DNA from: an uncultured Lachnospiraceae bacterium
GTDB taxonomy: Bacteria; Bacillota; Clostridia; Lachnospirales; Lachnospiraceae
Reading direction: 5' to 3'
DNA length: 64,000 nucleotides
Assembly (NCBI GenBank): GCA_947626505.1
Contig: CANQSN010000003.1
Location: forward strand, 1 to 64,000
The notes beneath the pieces are model-generated. The model was not told the origin of the DNA and searched no databases. It worked only from the letters and a program-made list of their open reading frames with translations. Each line of letters starts with the position of its first letter. Position 1 is the first letter of the stretch. The translations under genes were made by a program, and so were the position numbers. Shown here in pieces: positions 53,427 through 62,430 of the stretch.

Positions 53427-54506
53427 TTAATCTGTCTGAAGCTGCCTTACCACCTTATTAAATACTCCCACAATGCCGGGATCATAAAGAGTTCCGCTTC
53501 TTTCGTTAATTATATCTATGCTTTCTTCTACAGTATGCGGTCTGTCGCAATGAATACCCGCCATTAAAGCGTCAAAATCATTAATTACCGTAGTTATTCT
53601 TGCGGCGAGAGGAATCTCCTCTCCTCTGACTCCTCCGGGGTATCCGTTGCCATCCCAGTTGGCATGGTGGTATTTTGCAATAACAACCGCCATATCCAGA
53701 AAATGGCTTGCGACACTGTCTTGATTAATCTCCTGCAATATTCCGGCGCCGGCCTCTGTGTGATGCTTTACAAATTCCCTCTTTTCCTTCTCCGACATAG
53801 TGTTCTTATATATAATCGTATCGGGAAGCATAATATTGCCAATATCGTGAAGCCTTGATGCAGTTCCAATTGTTTCTACAAAACTATCGGATATGTAATT
53901 CTCAAACTTAGGCACCAGTTGAAGGCTCTGCGCAAGTATTCTGCAATTATCTCCCACTCTTTCCAAATGGTGTCCTAAATACACGTTTCTCCTTTCCATG
54001 ACCTTAGTCAATGCCAAAAGCACATTCTCACGTTCTTTTTCTATCTGCTTTTTCTGCTCCGTCATCATCTTATGCATCATGCGGTTATAATTTTTCATTT
54101 CCTGCTTAATCCTGTAACTGTTAAGCTGGTTGTTTATCCGCATAATAACCTCGAAACGCTCAAAGGGCTTAGTAATATAATCCTCTGCGCCGGCTTCAAA
54201 CGCCTCCCGTTTTTCTTCAATGGAATCAGCGACCGTTATAAATATAAATGGAATCTCCCTTGTAATAGGATTGCTTTTCAGCAGTCTGCAAAATTCCAAT
54301 CCATCCATCTCCGGCATAGAAAAATCAGATAAAATCAACTGCGGCATAGTATCGTTCATAATATCAAGCGCTTTCTGCACGCTTAACGCGCCCAAGGGAG
54401 TATATCCTTCCGCCTTCACAATGTTTTTTAAGATTGAAACATTGACATTTAAATCATCTACTATCAATATCTTTGGGGGTTCTTTCTTTATCTGCTCAGT
54501 TTCCAT
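53427..54506 (-). CDS. REC - HD-GYP response regulator (c-di-GMP phosphodiesterase)
   Basis: 359 residues. Receiver (about 10-130) with acceptor Asp61 in LILSDFSMPEMDG; coiled-coil linker (130-165); HD-GYP domain with HD at 220-221 (RLHDIGNIMLPD), HH at 248-249 (VKHHTEAGAG), KYHH at 279-281 and GNGYPGG (GYP 288-290). All metal and substrate residues of active HD-GYP enzymes are there. It should degrade c-di-GMP to promote motility, consistent with its place between chemotaxis genes and a PAS kinase. It lies 21 bases behind that kinase gene, a likely phosphodonor. AGGAGG site. Confidence 0.95.
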   Translation of the reverse strand: METEQIKKEPPKILIVDDLNVNVSILKNIVKAEGYTPLGALSVQKALDIMNDTMPQLILSDFSMPEMDGLEFCRLLKSNPITREIPFIFITVADSIEEKREAFEAGAEDYITKPFERFEVIMRINNQLNSYRIKQEMKNYNRMMHKMMTEQKKQIEKERENVLLALTKVMERRNVYLGHHLERVGDNCRILAQSLQLVPKFENYISDSFVETIGTASRLHDIGNIMLPDTIIYKNTMSEKEKREFVKHHTEAGAGILQEINQDSVASHFLDMAVVIAKYHHANWDGNGYPGGVRGEEIPLAARITTVINDFDALMAGIHCDRPHTVEESIDIINERSGTLYDPGIVGVFNKVVRQLQTD

Positions 54507-54527
54507 TTGCTAAACCTCCTATCGTAG

Positions 54528-55985
54528 TTAATCACCAAAATTTTCCTTTAAAGCTGCTTTTACTTTTTCATAAGCGTCTATGCTTTTCTCATAATTCTCC
54601 TTGCGGATTGCCATTTCCAAGCGGAGAATGGGGTTCTTCATACTTCCATCGGGCGTATTTGCCAATACCTTTATGGTATCTGCGAGAGTTTCCGCCTTTT
54701 CCCATGAGCCAAGCTCTATGGACAGCAGTAACTTTTCCATTCTCTTAGCAATCTCAGCCTTGTTTTCCTCTGTTCCGGAGGTCATGTACTCCTCCTCGTA
54801 ATCCTGCCCAATCCGGCTGGTAAGCTTTGACCAGTTATTGTATGTATCTTTTATGCCGCTGCTTTCTCCGGAATTGCCGCTTGTCTTCAAACGGATGCTA
54901 AATGAAAAACAACTGCCCTTGCCCTTATCGCTGTCCACATGTACGCTTCCGTTCATCATTTCCACAAGCTGCTTTGTAATTGAAAGCCCCAGACCTGTTC
55001 CGCCGAAACGTCTGGTAATGCTGGCGTCCACCTGCTTATAGCTCTGAAACAGCTTATCCTGTTCTTCCCTTGAAATTCCAATGCCTGTATCGCGCACCAT
55101 AAAAAACAGCTCTACCTCATCGTTAATCTGCATAGTTTTACTAACATCCACACTAATCTGACCAACTAATGTAAACTTAACAGCGTTTGACAGCAGATTA
55201 TTAAGAATCTGATTAATTCTAAGCTCGTCTCCTATTAACATCTGCGGAATATTCTCGTCCACATATACGTTAAGATGCAGCTCCTTCTTGTTAATCTCTG
55301 CAATATGCGTTGCAAGCACCTTATCCATCATCTTGTAGAAGTCAAATTCCACCATCTCCAATGAAAACTTGCCGGCCTCCAGCTTGGAAAAATCAAGTAT
55401 ATTGCTAATTATAGCAGACATATTGTCGCAGCAATATATTATAATCTCCAAAATTTTTCGCTGTTCCTCGTCAGTAATCTTATCGAGAAGCGCTGTAACA
55501 TGGCCCTTAATTCCATTGACAGGCGTCCTAAGCTCATGCGTTACATTTGCAGTAAATTCATTCCTTACCCTCTGATTAGTCTCCTCCTTCTCTTTAAGCT
55601 GCCTTATCCTTACATCCATATTCTTATGCTGGGTAATATCTTCCGCCAGTAAATATTCAATTCCTTCGCCGGAATCCACAAAATTAATAGATACCGGAAA
55701 ACACGAGCTGTTCTTTCTGTACATTACCGTTTCTTCTTTGCATATGAGCTTTTCCTTATCAAATGGGGCGTATTTACCGCTCTCCTGTTGGAACTCCTGC
55801 CAGAAAATTGCAGACATATTGCATTTTCTAAATTCCTCATCGCTATAACCGAGCTTTTCCCTCGCCGCCTTATTGCCATATAAAATACTTCCGTCCGGCT
55901 TAAATGCAATAACCAGCTCCAGAGTATCCTCAACCACCAGCTTCATGCTTTTAATGTAGTCGCATTCCCCGCTTCCCCGTTCCAT
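54528..55985 (-). CDS. Cytosolic PAS histidine kinase with His-less Hpt-like C-terminus
   Basis: 485 residues, AAAGGAG site. PAS domain (about 10-120: LELVIAFKPDGSILYGNKAA), HisKA with the phospho-His in FTANVTHELRTPVNGIKGH near 150, ATPase with NNLLSNAVKFTL near 265 and GTGLGLSITKQLVE near 330. After the ATPase (about residue 365) comes a further helical segment, about 400-485, that looks like an Hpt domain (SWEKAETLADTIKVLAN then LRLEMAIRKENYEKS), but the phosphorylatable His is Asp436. No membrane segment. It is adjacent to the REC-HD-GYP gene and probably phosphorylates it. The pseudo-Hpt call is inference from pattern. Confidence 0.9.
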   Translation of the reverse strand: MERGSGECDYIKSMKLVVEDTLELVIAFKPDGSILYGNKAAREKLGYSDEEFRKCNMSAIFWQEFQQESGKYAPFDKEKLICKEETVMYRKNSSCFPVSINFVDSGEGIEYLLAEDITQHKNMDVRIRQLKEKEETNQRVRNEFTANVTHELRTPVNGIKGHVTALLDKITDEEQRKILEIIIYCCDNMSAIISNILDFSKLEAGKFSLEMVEFDFYKMMDKVLATHIAEINKKELHLNVYVDENIPQMLIGDELRINQILNNLLSNAVKFTLVGQISVDVSKTMQINDEVELFFMVRDTGIGISREEQDKLFQSYKQVDASITRRFGGTGLGLSITKQLVEMMNGSVHVDSDKGKGSCFSFSIRLKTSGNSGESSGIKDTYNNWSKLTSRIGQDYEEEYMTSGTEENKAEIAKRMEKLLLSIELGSWEKAETLADTIKVLANTPDGSMKNPILRLEMAIRKENYEKSIDAYEKVKAALKENFGD

Positions 55986-56040
55986 TTTAATCTCCTTTCG
56001 CCAAATGCATAATAAAACTTTCCATTTATCCCATACCTAT

Positions 56041-56069
56041 ATATTATCTTATTCGAGGTTTTACGTCAA
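56041..56069 (-). promoter_or_regulatory. Predicted sigma-A promoter of the PAS kinase/HD-GYP pair
   Basis: TTGACG (56064-56069) and TAATAT (56041-56046) on the minus strand, spacer 17, about 55 bases ahead of the kinase ATG. Confidence 0.6.
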
Positions 56070-56102
56070 TCATACATTACACTATATCCTCCGTAAAAAA
56101 TA

Positions 56103-56131
56103 ATGACAACAGGGCAAAAATATGTTATATT
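56103..56131 (+). promoter_or_regulatory. Predicted sigma-A promoter of the FapA-like gene
   Basis: ATGACA (56103-56108) and TATATT (56126-56131), spacer 17, about 38 bases ahead of the ATG. It is divergent from the kinase promoter. Confidence 0.45.
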
Positions 56132-56169
56132 TTAGTATAAATAACAAGATTTGTGTGAGGGGGTTCTTT

Positions 56170-57996
56170 ATGTATCCATTTGACATTTTATCCCAAGACA
56201 GCTTGGAGATTGACGATATTTTAAGCTCCATTGACAATTTAACGCAATATGAGGAGCAGCAGATAGAACTGTGTAACACAATTAATAAACCTGACTTGGA
56301 ATCCGTCAGAAAAGATATGGAGGAGAAGGGCTTCGTAGACAGCCAGATTCAGGAGGCTTTAACAGGACTGGAACAGAATTTGCCTATACAGGTTTATGCA
56401 AGAGATTGCTACAACTGGAAGCAGATGAGGGAGCTTAGGCTTGGGCTTCTTGATGAATTGGATGTTCATATATATGAGAACCCGCATTTTTCTGCAGAGC
56501 AGATGCAGGAGATTCGGCTTGGACTTAACGACAAGCTGGATGTAGAGTCTTACGCCAAGCTGATATATACCGCAAAGGATATGTCCCGCATACGCAAAAA
56601 ACTTTTATCTGAGGTTTATGTAGAAAACCCAAAGAGCTTTGCTAAAGAGATAATAGACGAAGACAGTCAAATCAAAGTACGTATTAGCGACGACTGCATG
56701 AAAGCCTACATAACAGTGCCTAATTATACAGACTGCACCATGTACGATTTAAAGAGGATACTAAACAAATATGACGTAGTCTTCGGAATTTCCATGGACG
56801 CATTAAAGAACGCTGTTGATAATAACGTGACGGATAAAGAGATTTTGGCAGCCGAGGGCAGGCCGCCTGTGGCAGGAAGAAATGGCAGATATGATTTCTT
56901 ATTTAACAAGCTGCTTCCGGAAAGTCCCAAAACCAGAGAAGACGGGAGCGTCGACTATGTAAATGTAGTTGTAGCGGACAGAGTAACGCAGGGCGCTCCG
57001 CTTGCCAAATACCGCCCCGCAACCGAAGGGCAGCCCGGAGAAACCGTAACCGGCGTTCCTTTGGAAAGTAAACATGGAACAGACCTTCCCCCATTTACCG
57101 GCAAGGGAATTATGCGCGATATAAAGGAAAATATGTATATTGCTGCCGCCGACGGTTTTGTATTTATGGACGAGGTACAGCATGTTCTGAACGTATGGGA
57201 CGTTTTTGTAGTCGAGGGCGATATAAACCGTTATAATGGCAATATAACTTATGATGGCATAATCCATATAAAAGGCTCCGTAAGCGACATGGCAGTGATT
57301 ACCGCCAGCGGAGACATAGTTATAGACGGTTTCCTTGAGAGCGCCATGATTCAGGCGGGAGGCAACGTTATCCTGAAAGACGGTGTAAATGCCGGAGGCA
57401 AAGGATATATACATGCCGGAGGCAAAGTAATGGGCAAATTCTTCGAGTATGCCCACATTGAGGCAAGAGGCCGAGTGGAGGGCAACTATTTTCTGGACTG
57501 CGATATTCAAAGCGATGATTCTGTTGTTGCAAGAGGCAATAAATCCCGAATAATGGGAGGACACATTCAGGCGGGCAGATATATAGAGTCGGCTGTTATA
57601 GGCAACTATAGCAGTTCCCACACTATACTCGAAGTAGGACACGCCACTTGGATTAACCAAAAAATGCAAATATACGAAAAGAAGCTTGAAGCGGTTTTAG
57701 AAGAATTAGAACAACTGGAAGCCGGAAGGGATAAATTAGATTCTGTTCTTGGAACCGATATTTCACAAAACAACCGCCTGTTCCAAAAGACCTGTCTTGC
57801 CATACAGATTAAGGAAGACCAGAAGCTTGCGCTTGAACGGGAGATTAATTACTACGATAATATAAAAGCTTTAATGCACCACGCATATGTAAAAGCCACC
57901 ACTATGCTTGAGGAGGGCGTGCAGATTTATATAGGCGGCAGTCGTAAGCATGTTGGAAAAAACATTAACGGAATTACACTTAAAGCATCAAAATAA
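56170..57996 (+). CDS. fapA: FapA (DUF342) family protein
   Basis: 608 residues from the ATG at 56170, behind GAGGGGG; a start 16 codons upstream lacks a site. Residues 1-160 are helical with two copies of a QMREIRLGL-like repeat (KQMRELRLGLLDELDV and EQMQEIRLGLNDKLDV and a third diverged copy). From about 180 the DUF342/FapA core begins (KVRISDDCMKAYITV), with a beta-helix made of repeats near 360-470 (GDIVIDGFLESAMIQAGGNVILKDGVNAGGKGY...). A C-terminal coiled coil (about 510-570) closes it. Members are named flagellar assembly protein A from genetic context; here the motility neighbours agree. Role not known in detail. Confidence 0.88.
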   Translation: MYPFDILSQDSLEIDDILSSIDNLTQYEEQQIELCNTINKPDLESVRKDMEEKGFVDSQIQEALTGLEQNLPIQVYARDCYNWKQMRELRLGLLDELDVHIYENPHFSAEQMQEIRLGLNDKLDVESYAKLIYTAKDMSRIRKKLLSEVYVENPKSFAKEIIDEDSQIKVRISDDCMKAYITVPNYTDCTMYDLKRILNKYDVVFGISMDALKNAVDNNVTDKEILAAEGRPPVAGRNGRYDFLFNKLLPESPKTREDGSVDYVNVVVADRVTQGAPLAKYRPATEGQPGETVTGVPLESKHGTDLPPFTGKGIMRDIKENMYIAAADGFVFMDEVQHVLNVWDVFVVEGDINRYNGNITYDGIIHIKGSVSDMAVITASGDIVIDGFLESAMIQAGGNVILKDGVNAGGKGYIHAGGKVMGKFFEYAHIEARGRVEGNYFLDCDIQSDDSVVARGNKSRIMGGHIQAGRYIESAVIGNYSSSHTILEVGHATWINQKMQIYEKKLEAVLEELEQLEAGRDKLDSVLGTDISQNNRLFQKTCLAIQIKEDQKLALEREINYYDNIKALMHHAYVKATTMLEEGVQIYIGGSRKHVGKNINGITLKASK

Positions 57997-58002
57997 ATTT
58001 AG

Positions 58003-58028
58003 TTCAAGGCTCGCTTTAGAGTCTTGAA
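58003..58028. terminator. Possible weak bidirectional terminator
   Basis: TTCAAGGCTC / GAGTCTTGAA, one mismatch, six-base loop, between convergent genes. T tracts are poor on both sides. Confidence 0.35.
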
Positions 58029-58111
58029 TTAAGCTTAAAAGCTGCTTAACAGACGCTTTCCTATCCGAAGCTTTAGCGCATACTCGCAGAGCGTATATAC
58101 TGTATCCATAT

Positions 58112-60349
58112 TTATTTTAGAACATTTCCAAGTACTTCATACAGCACATTAACGTCTACCGGCTTAGCTATATGGGCGTTCATTCCGCTTGACATAGCTT
58201 TCTTTTTATCTTCGTCAAGCATGTTTGCGGTCAGAGCAATAATTGGGATTTCAGCCAAATCTTTTCGTTTAAGGCTGCGGATTTCTTTTGAAGCCTGATA
58301 ACCGTCCATTACCGGCATCTGAATGTCCATCAAAATACCGTCGTAATATCCCTCTTTAGAAGCTTTAACCATTTCCACTGCAACCTGTCCATTTTGCGCT
58401 GTTTCTACTGAAAAGCCTATCATGCCAAGAAGCTCCTTAGCAATTTCCATGTTCAATTCGTTATCCTCAACTAAAAGCAGCCTTTTACCGGAAAAATTAT
58501 TTTCAGATATATCCTCAGCTAAAAGCTGATGCTCATGCTCCTCCTGCTCTTTAAGTTTAAATGTAAACTTAAGGACAAATTCAGTTTCCTTATCAACTTC
58601 GCTGAACACCTGAATAGTTCCGCCCATCAAATCAACGAGGTTTTTTGTGATGGACATTCCAAGACCGACTCCCTCTATCCGGCTCATTGTCGAATTGCGC
58701 TCACGCTCAAACGGTTCAAAAATGTGAGACAAAAATTCCTTAGTCATTCCGATACCGGTATCCTTTACGCGTATCTCATAATCGGCATACTCCTCGATAG
58801 AGCATATATTCTGGGTTACTGTAATCAAAATACTGCCGCCCGTCTTGTTAAACTTTACAGCATTGCTTAAGATATTATATAAAATATGATTAATGCGGAC
58901 GCTGTCGCAGTAAACCCATTTGTTTTTTACTGCCGACATATCAGTCCGAATTGCGATATGCTTCTTATCAATCTCCAGCTTCAATATATCCAAAGTCTTT
59001 TCAATGCATTCTTCCAGATTGCATTTATCCTCCGTAAGCTCAACCTTTCCATTCTCAATCTTAGCCATATTAAGAACATTATCTATCAAATGCAAAAGCT
59101 GTTTCCCTGATGTTTGTATCTTTTCAATACAATCCGTAAGTTTAGCAATATCGCCTATATTGTGACGGGCTATTTCTGCAAAGCCTAAAATCGCATTCAT
59201 CGGAGTACGTATATCATGCGACATGTTGAACATAAATGTAGTTTTTGTATGGTTTCCCTCCTCTGCGAGCTTAAGGGAATCTATAAGGAGTATCTGCTGC
59301 TCTCTCATCCGTTCATTGATTGCAACTAACTCCTCCGTCCGCTGCTGGGCCGCAAGCTGCTCTGCATGTTTAATGTGCAGCTGCCGGTTATTCCGAAGCA
59401 GAACAATAATCAATATCAGGCTGACGAGCATCATAGCTGTTTCAAAACGATAACGGTACAAAATATCCCCTATGGTAAACTGGTAAGCGCTTTCCGCTGT
59501 CTCCTTAATAATAGTAAAAGAAACTTCTTCCTCGTCAAGGCTTGCAATTCCCTTATTGATAATAGACAAAAGAAGCGAAGTATCTTCGGATACGATATTA
59601 TTTTTATCCTTATCCATCGGTACCATGCAGGCAAGGCACTGGCTGTCGCCAATCGACGCTGTTGCCACAATCTGCAAATCTTCATATATAGGCTTACACA
59701 GGATTCTCTTTACAATGTACTGATTCTGTAAAACAGCATCCGCCTTTCCGGATAGAAGCGCATGTAACGCATCCTCGGTAGAATCACAAAACATAACCTT
59801 AAAATTGGGATACTGCTTCACAATAACTCTTTCAAGAGTCTGCGAACCCGAAGCAACAGCAATAACCATCTTACCATCCGGCTGAAACATCTCTCCTTCT
59901 CTACACACAAATACTTTTTCGGCATGTATATAGGGTTCTGTCATAATGATGCCGGAAGAATTCATGTTGACTTTGTTGTATTCCACACCCGCAACAATAT
60001 CTACCCCTAACTCCTGCAAATATTTGTATGTAATATTACCGGAGGGCAGCGCCTGATAGCGGAATGTAAGACCTGTTTTTTCCGCTATCATATCCATAAT
60101 ATTTATTGTAATACCTTCAAGCTTGCCTGTTTTTTCGTTCTTAAAAAGCAATGGGCAATTATCGGCAGTGCCGCCTATTGTAATCTCATCAGTGCGTTCG
60201 CAAAAAGCTCTTTCTTCCTCTGTAAGCTCAACCGACGTATGCTTTGTATCCTCTGATTCAGCAAATACGTCAGCCGGCAAAATCAAGACGCAGCACATAA
60301 TAAGTAAAGCTGATATTATGTATAATTTAAAATATGTATTTCTATTCAT
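58112..60349 (-). CDS. Hybrid histidine kinase with extracellular SBP3 sensor domain
   Basis: 745 residues. Signal-anchor at about 8-28, extracellular solute-binding family 3 domain (about 45-280: FCERTDEITIGGTADNCPLLF, LEGITINIMDMIAEKTGLTF, KADAVLQNQYIVKRI), a membrane segment near 313-333, a short coiled coil, HisKA with FMFNMSHDIRTPMNAILGF near 377, ATPase with NILSNAVKFNKTG near 490 and GVGLGMSITKNLVD near 560, and a C-terminal receiver (about 620-743) with LLVEDNELNMEI and the Asp in ILMDIQMPVMDGY. The sensor is like amino-acid-binding proteins, so an amino acid or similar ligand is likely. It lacks its own Hpt domain and output regulator; the Hpt protein encoded near 22 kb is a possible partner. 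Confidence 0.93.
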   Translation of the reverse strand: MNRNTYFKLYIISALLIMCCVLILPADVFAESEDTKHTSVELTEEERAFCERTDEITIGGTADNCPLLFKNEKTGKLEGITINIMDMIAEKTGLTFRYQALPSGNITYKYLQELGVDIVAGVEYNKVNMNSSGIIMTEPYIHAEKVFVCREGEMFQPDGKMVIAVASGSQTLERVIVKQYPNFKVMFCDSTEDALHALLSGKADAVLQNQYIVKRILCKPIYEDLQIVATASIGDSQCLACMVPMDKDKNNIVSEDTSLLLSIINKGIASLDEEEVSFTIIKETAESAYQFTIGDILYRYRFETAMMLVSLILIIVLLRNNRQLHIKHAEQLAAQQRTEELVAINERMREQQILLIDSLKLAEEGNHTKTTFMFNMSHDIRTPMNAILGFAEIARHNIGDIAKLTDCIEKIQTSGKQLLHLIDNVLNMAKIENGKVELTEDKCNLEECIEKTLDILKLEIDKKHIAIRTDMSAVKNKWVYCDSVRINHILYNILSNAVKFNKTGGSILITVTQNICSIEEYADYEIRVKDTGIGMTKEFLSHIFEPFERERNSTMSRIEGVGLGMSITKNLVDLMGGTIQVFSEVDKETEFVLKFTFKLKEQEEHEHQLLAEDISENNFSGKRLLLVEDNELNMEIAKELLGMIGFSVETAQNGQVAVEMVKASKEGYYDGILMDIQMPVMDGYQASKEIRSLKRKDLAEIPIIALTANMLDEDKKKAMSSGMNAHIAKPVDVNVLYEVLGNVLK

Positions 60350-60378
60350 AGAATATCACCTTCTAAAACAGTATTATG

Positions 60379-60406
60379 ATAATATTACTATATATCAAAA
60401 TGACAA
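60379..60406 (-). promoter_or_regulatory. Possible sigma-A promoter of the SBP3 hybrid kinase gene
   Basis: TTGTCA (60401-60406) and TATTAT (60379-60384) on the minus strand, spacer 16. Confidence 0.4.
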
Positions 60407-60477
60407 ATACTGCAAACTAAATTGTAAATAACCGGAATTAACAATGCGGCTATATTAAGCTTTGCGCTGTAACCGCC

Positions 60478-61110
60478 CTATTCGCTATACTGCCATCCAT
60501 ACCGTTTAAGATCCACCCTGCCTTCCACAACTTCCACACCGTCTTCGCGAAGTCTCTCTGCCTGTGCATCCGGCCCGCCAAATGCAAATGATCCTGAACA
60601 TTCTCCTTTCGCATTTACCACACGAAAGCATGGAATATTTTCAGGATCAGGATTCTTATGAAGCGCATTACCAACTGCCCTTGCCATCTTTTTATCGCCA
60701 GCCATCCTTGCAATCTCGCCATAAGTTGCCACATGTCCGGATGGAATCTTTTTTACTGCTTCGTATATTCTCTTTTTGGGACTGTCTGCAACTAAATCGT
60801 AGCTTTCAGAAATCATTCTTTTAATATCTTCGTCCGGAACCGAGCCATCTAAAATAATAGTATTCCAGTGCTCCTTATTCTGATGGTATCCCGGTATTAC
60901 GGACGCATAGGCGTTTCTCCAAAAATCTCTCCACTCCGTATCTACCTTTACGTTTAAATTGATATAACCGTCCTTTTCATATGTCCATAAAAATGCTTTT
61001 TTGCTATCCTTAATTCTTATTAACTGCCAGTTTGTATCGCGAAACGGTGCGTCCTGATATGTATTTGCAAAGGTTAATCCATAAGCCAACGCTTCTTCTC
61101 TTGTAGTCAT
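60478..61110 (-). CDS. YjbR/MmcQ - Ogt fusion protein (alkyltransferase-like)
   Basis: 210 residues. Residues 1-110 form a YjbR (MmcQ) domain: AFLWTYEKDGYINLNVKVD, the diagnostic PGYHQNKEHWNTIILDGS and SYDLVADSPKK. Residues 112-205 form the DNA-binding domain of O6-alkylguanine-DNA alkyltransferases: IPSGHVATYGEIARMAG (Tyr130 for base flipping), ARAVGNALHKNP (Arg finger) and the active-site loop IPCFRVV with Cys161. The His of the usual PCHRVV motif is Phe162. In Ogt/Ada that His is part of the proton relay that activates the Cys, so repair activity may be reduced or the protein may act as an alkyltransferase-like binding protein. Fusion of these two domains is known in Clostridia. Single gene. 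Confidence 0.88.
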   Translation of the reverse strand: MTTREEALAYGLTFANTYQDAPFRDTNWQLIRIKDSKKAFLWTYEKDGYINLNVKVDTEWRDFWRNAYASVIPGYHQNKEHWNTIILDGSVPDEDIKRMISESYDLVADSPKKRIYEAVKKIPSGHVATYGEIARMAGDKKMARAVGNALHKNPDPENIPCFRVVNAKGECSGSFAFGGPDAQAERLREDGVEVVEGRVDLKRYGWQYSE

Positions 61111-61158
61111 TTTTCTACCTTCCCATAATTTTTAATTATTAAAACAGCGGATAGTTCG

Positions 61159-61770
61159 TCAAGCAATTTTAAATATTTTATTTCCTGCCAAATAACTTAT
61201 AATACATATAAATATTAAAACAGCAAGTGATTCAGAAAAAGTAAATAATAATCCTCCGGTTTCTAAACCGCTGTATTCTTTACATCTAATCAGCATACTG
61301 TAATTTACAATGAAAAGAAGTCGTATCTTCCCAAGCATGAAAGAGTACAAACCCATAACTTCATACATTACTACGGAAATATAAATTATAATATGGCGTT
61401 CTACTAATGCGCAAAGACATGTTTGTATGGACGATAGCGCGATTTCACTAAAAAACGTTAGCGCAATCATATATACCCACTTTTTCATGGGTATTTGGCT
61501 GCCTTCAAGCATCAACAACAGATTGCATATCAAAAATATAACTGCATTGTATGCAATCGTAATCACAACCAGTCCTCTCCATATAGATTGGAAAAAATGT
61601 TTCTTTTGACGATAGCGCGGAAAAACATAATATCTTCTGTTCCAACGATTTTCAAAATAATATCCCGCTAAAACAATATAACCGAAATGCGCCAAAAACC
61701 AATAGCCTAATTCCTGTACGCTAAATTCATCAGGATTCCAATACAAACCTTGTAACATAGAAATACTCAT
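61159..61770 (-). CDS. Membrane protein, probable ABC permease subunit (unknown family)
   Basis: 203 residues with five or six predicted membrane segments (for example ELGYWFLAHFGYIVLAGYYF, LVVITIAYNAVIFLICNLLL and AVLIFICIISYLAG). Between the first two lies a basic loop ENRWNRRYYVFPRYRQKKHFF that could dock the ATPase. No recognised motif. It follows the ATPase gene by 15 bases, so it is read as one of two membrane partners in a four-gene module. Confidence 0.6.
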   Translation of the reverse strand: MSISMLQGLYWNPDEFSVQELGYWFLAHFGYIVLAGYYFENRWNRRYYVFPRYRQKKHFFQSIWRGLVVITIAYNAVIFLICNLLLMLEGSQIPMKKWVYMIALTFFSEIALSSIQTCLCALVERHIIIYISVVMYEVMGLYSFMLGKIRLLFIVNYSMLIRCKEYSGLETGGLLFTFSESLAVLIFICIISYLAGNKIFKIA

Positions 61771-61785
61771 TATATTCTCTCCTAT

Positions 61786-62421
61786 TTATGGCTGTTCATC
61801 CACACGCTTTCCTTTATCTAAATGAATCGTTTCGTCACACAACTGATTAATATCTTCTTGACTATGGCTTGCCAAAATAATCGTCTTGCCCTGCCCTTTA
61901 TAACTAAGCAGTAAAGCGCGTATATCATCTACCCCCTCCTGATCAAGACCGTTCATAGGTTCATCCAGTATGAGTATATCAGGATTCTCCATAATAGCCT
62001 GCGCTATTCCTAAACGCTGACGCATACCTAAAGAGTATTTTCTCACATGCTTTTTGCTGTCAGGTTCTAATCCTACTTTATTCATCACATCTGCTATTTC
62101 TTCTTTACCTATTGTTTTCCTAATAGAGGCTAATGATAATAAATTTTTGTAGCCGCTTGTGAATGGTTGAAATTGCGGAGTCTCAATAATAATGCCTGCG
62201 TTCGGTAAAAAGTCAATATCTTTTCCGATTACTTTGCCGTCAACCTCTACTTCACCCGTAGTAGCCGGAACAAAACCGCATATAATTTTCATTAATACCG
62301 TTTTTCCTGAACCGTTTCTTCCAATAATTCCGTATATTTTTCCGGATTCAAAATCCTGACTGATTGACGATAAAACAGTAGTTTTTTTATATTGTTTTGA
62401 AAGATTTTTCACACTTATCAT
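61786..62421 (-). CDS. ABC transporter ATP-binding protein
   Basis: 211 residues, a minimal ABC domain. Walker A GIIGRNGSGKTV near residue 34, signature YSLGMRQRLGIAQ near 128, Walker B DILILDEPMNGLDQEG near 148, and switch His in LASHSQEDINQ near 184. The last Walker A residue is Val instead of Ser/Thr (GKTV keeps the Thr before it). It stands ten bases behind the lipoprotein gene. Similar to bacitracin/lantibiotic-type export ATPases (BcrA-like), but the substrate cannot be told. Confidence 0.9.
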   Translation of the reverse strand: MISVKNLSKQYKKTTVLSSISQDFESGKIYGIIGRNGSGKTVLMKIICGFVPATTGEVEVDGKVIGKDIDFLPNAGIIIETPQFQPFTSGYKNLLSLASIRKTIGKEEIADVMNKVGLEPDSKKHVRKYSLGMRQRLGIAQAIMENPDILILDEPMNGLDQEGVDDIRALLLSYKGQGKTIILASHSQEDINQLCDETIHLDKGKRVDEQP

Positions 62422-62430
62422 AATATTCTC

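Noticed and set aside
56899-57669. Long 256-codon open frame antisense to the FapA gene
   Set aside because: It lies wholly inside a recognised DUF342 gene, has no ribosome site, and its His/Ile/Tyr-rich composition is what the repetitive beta-helix codons give in reverse.
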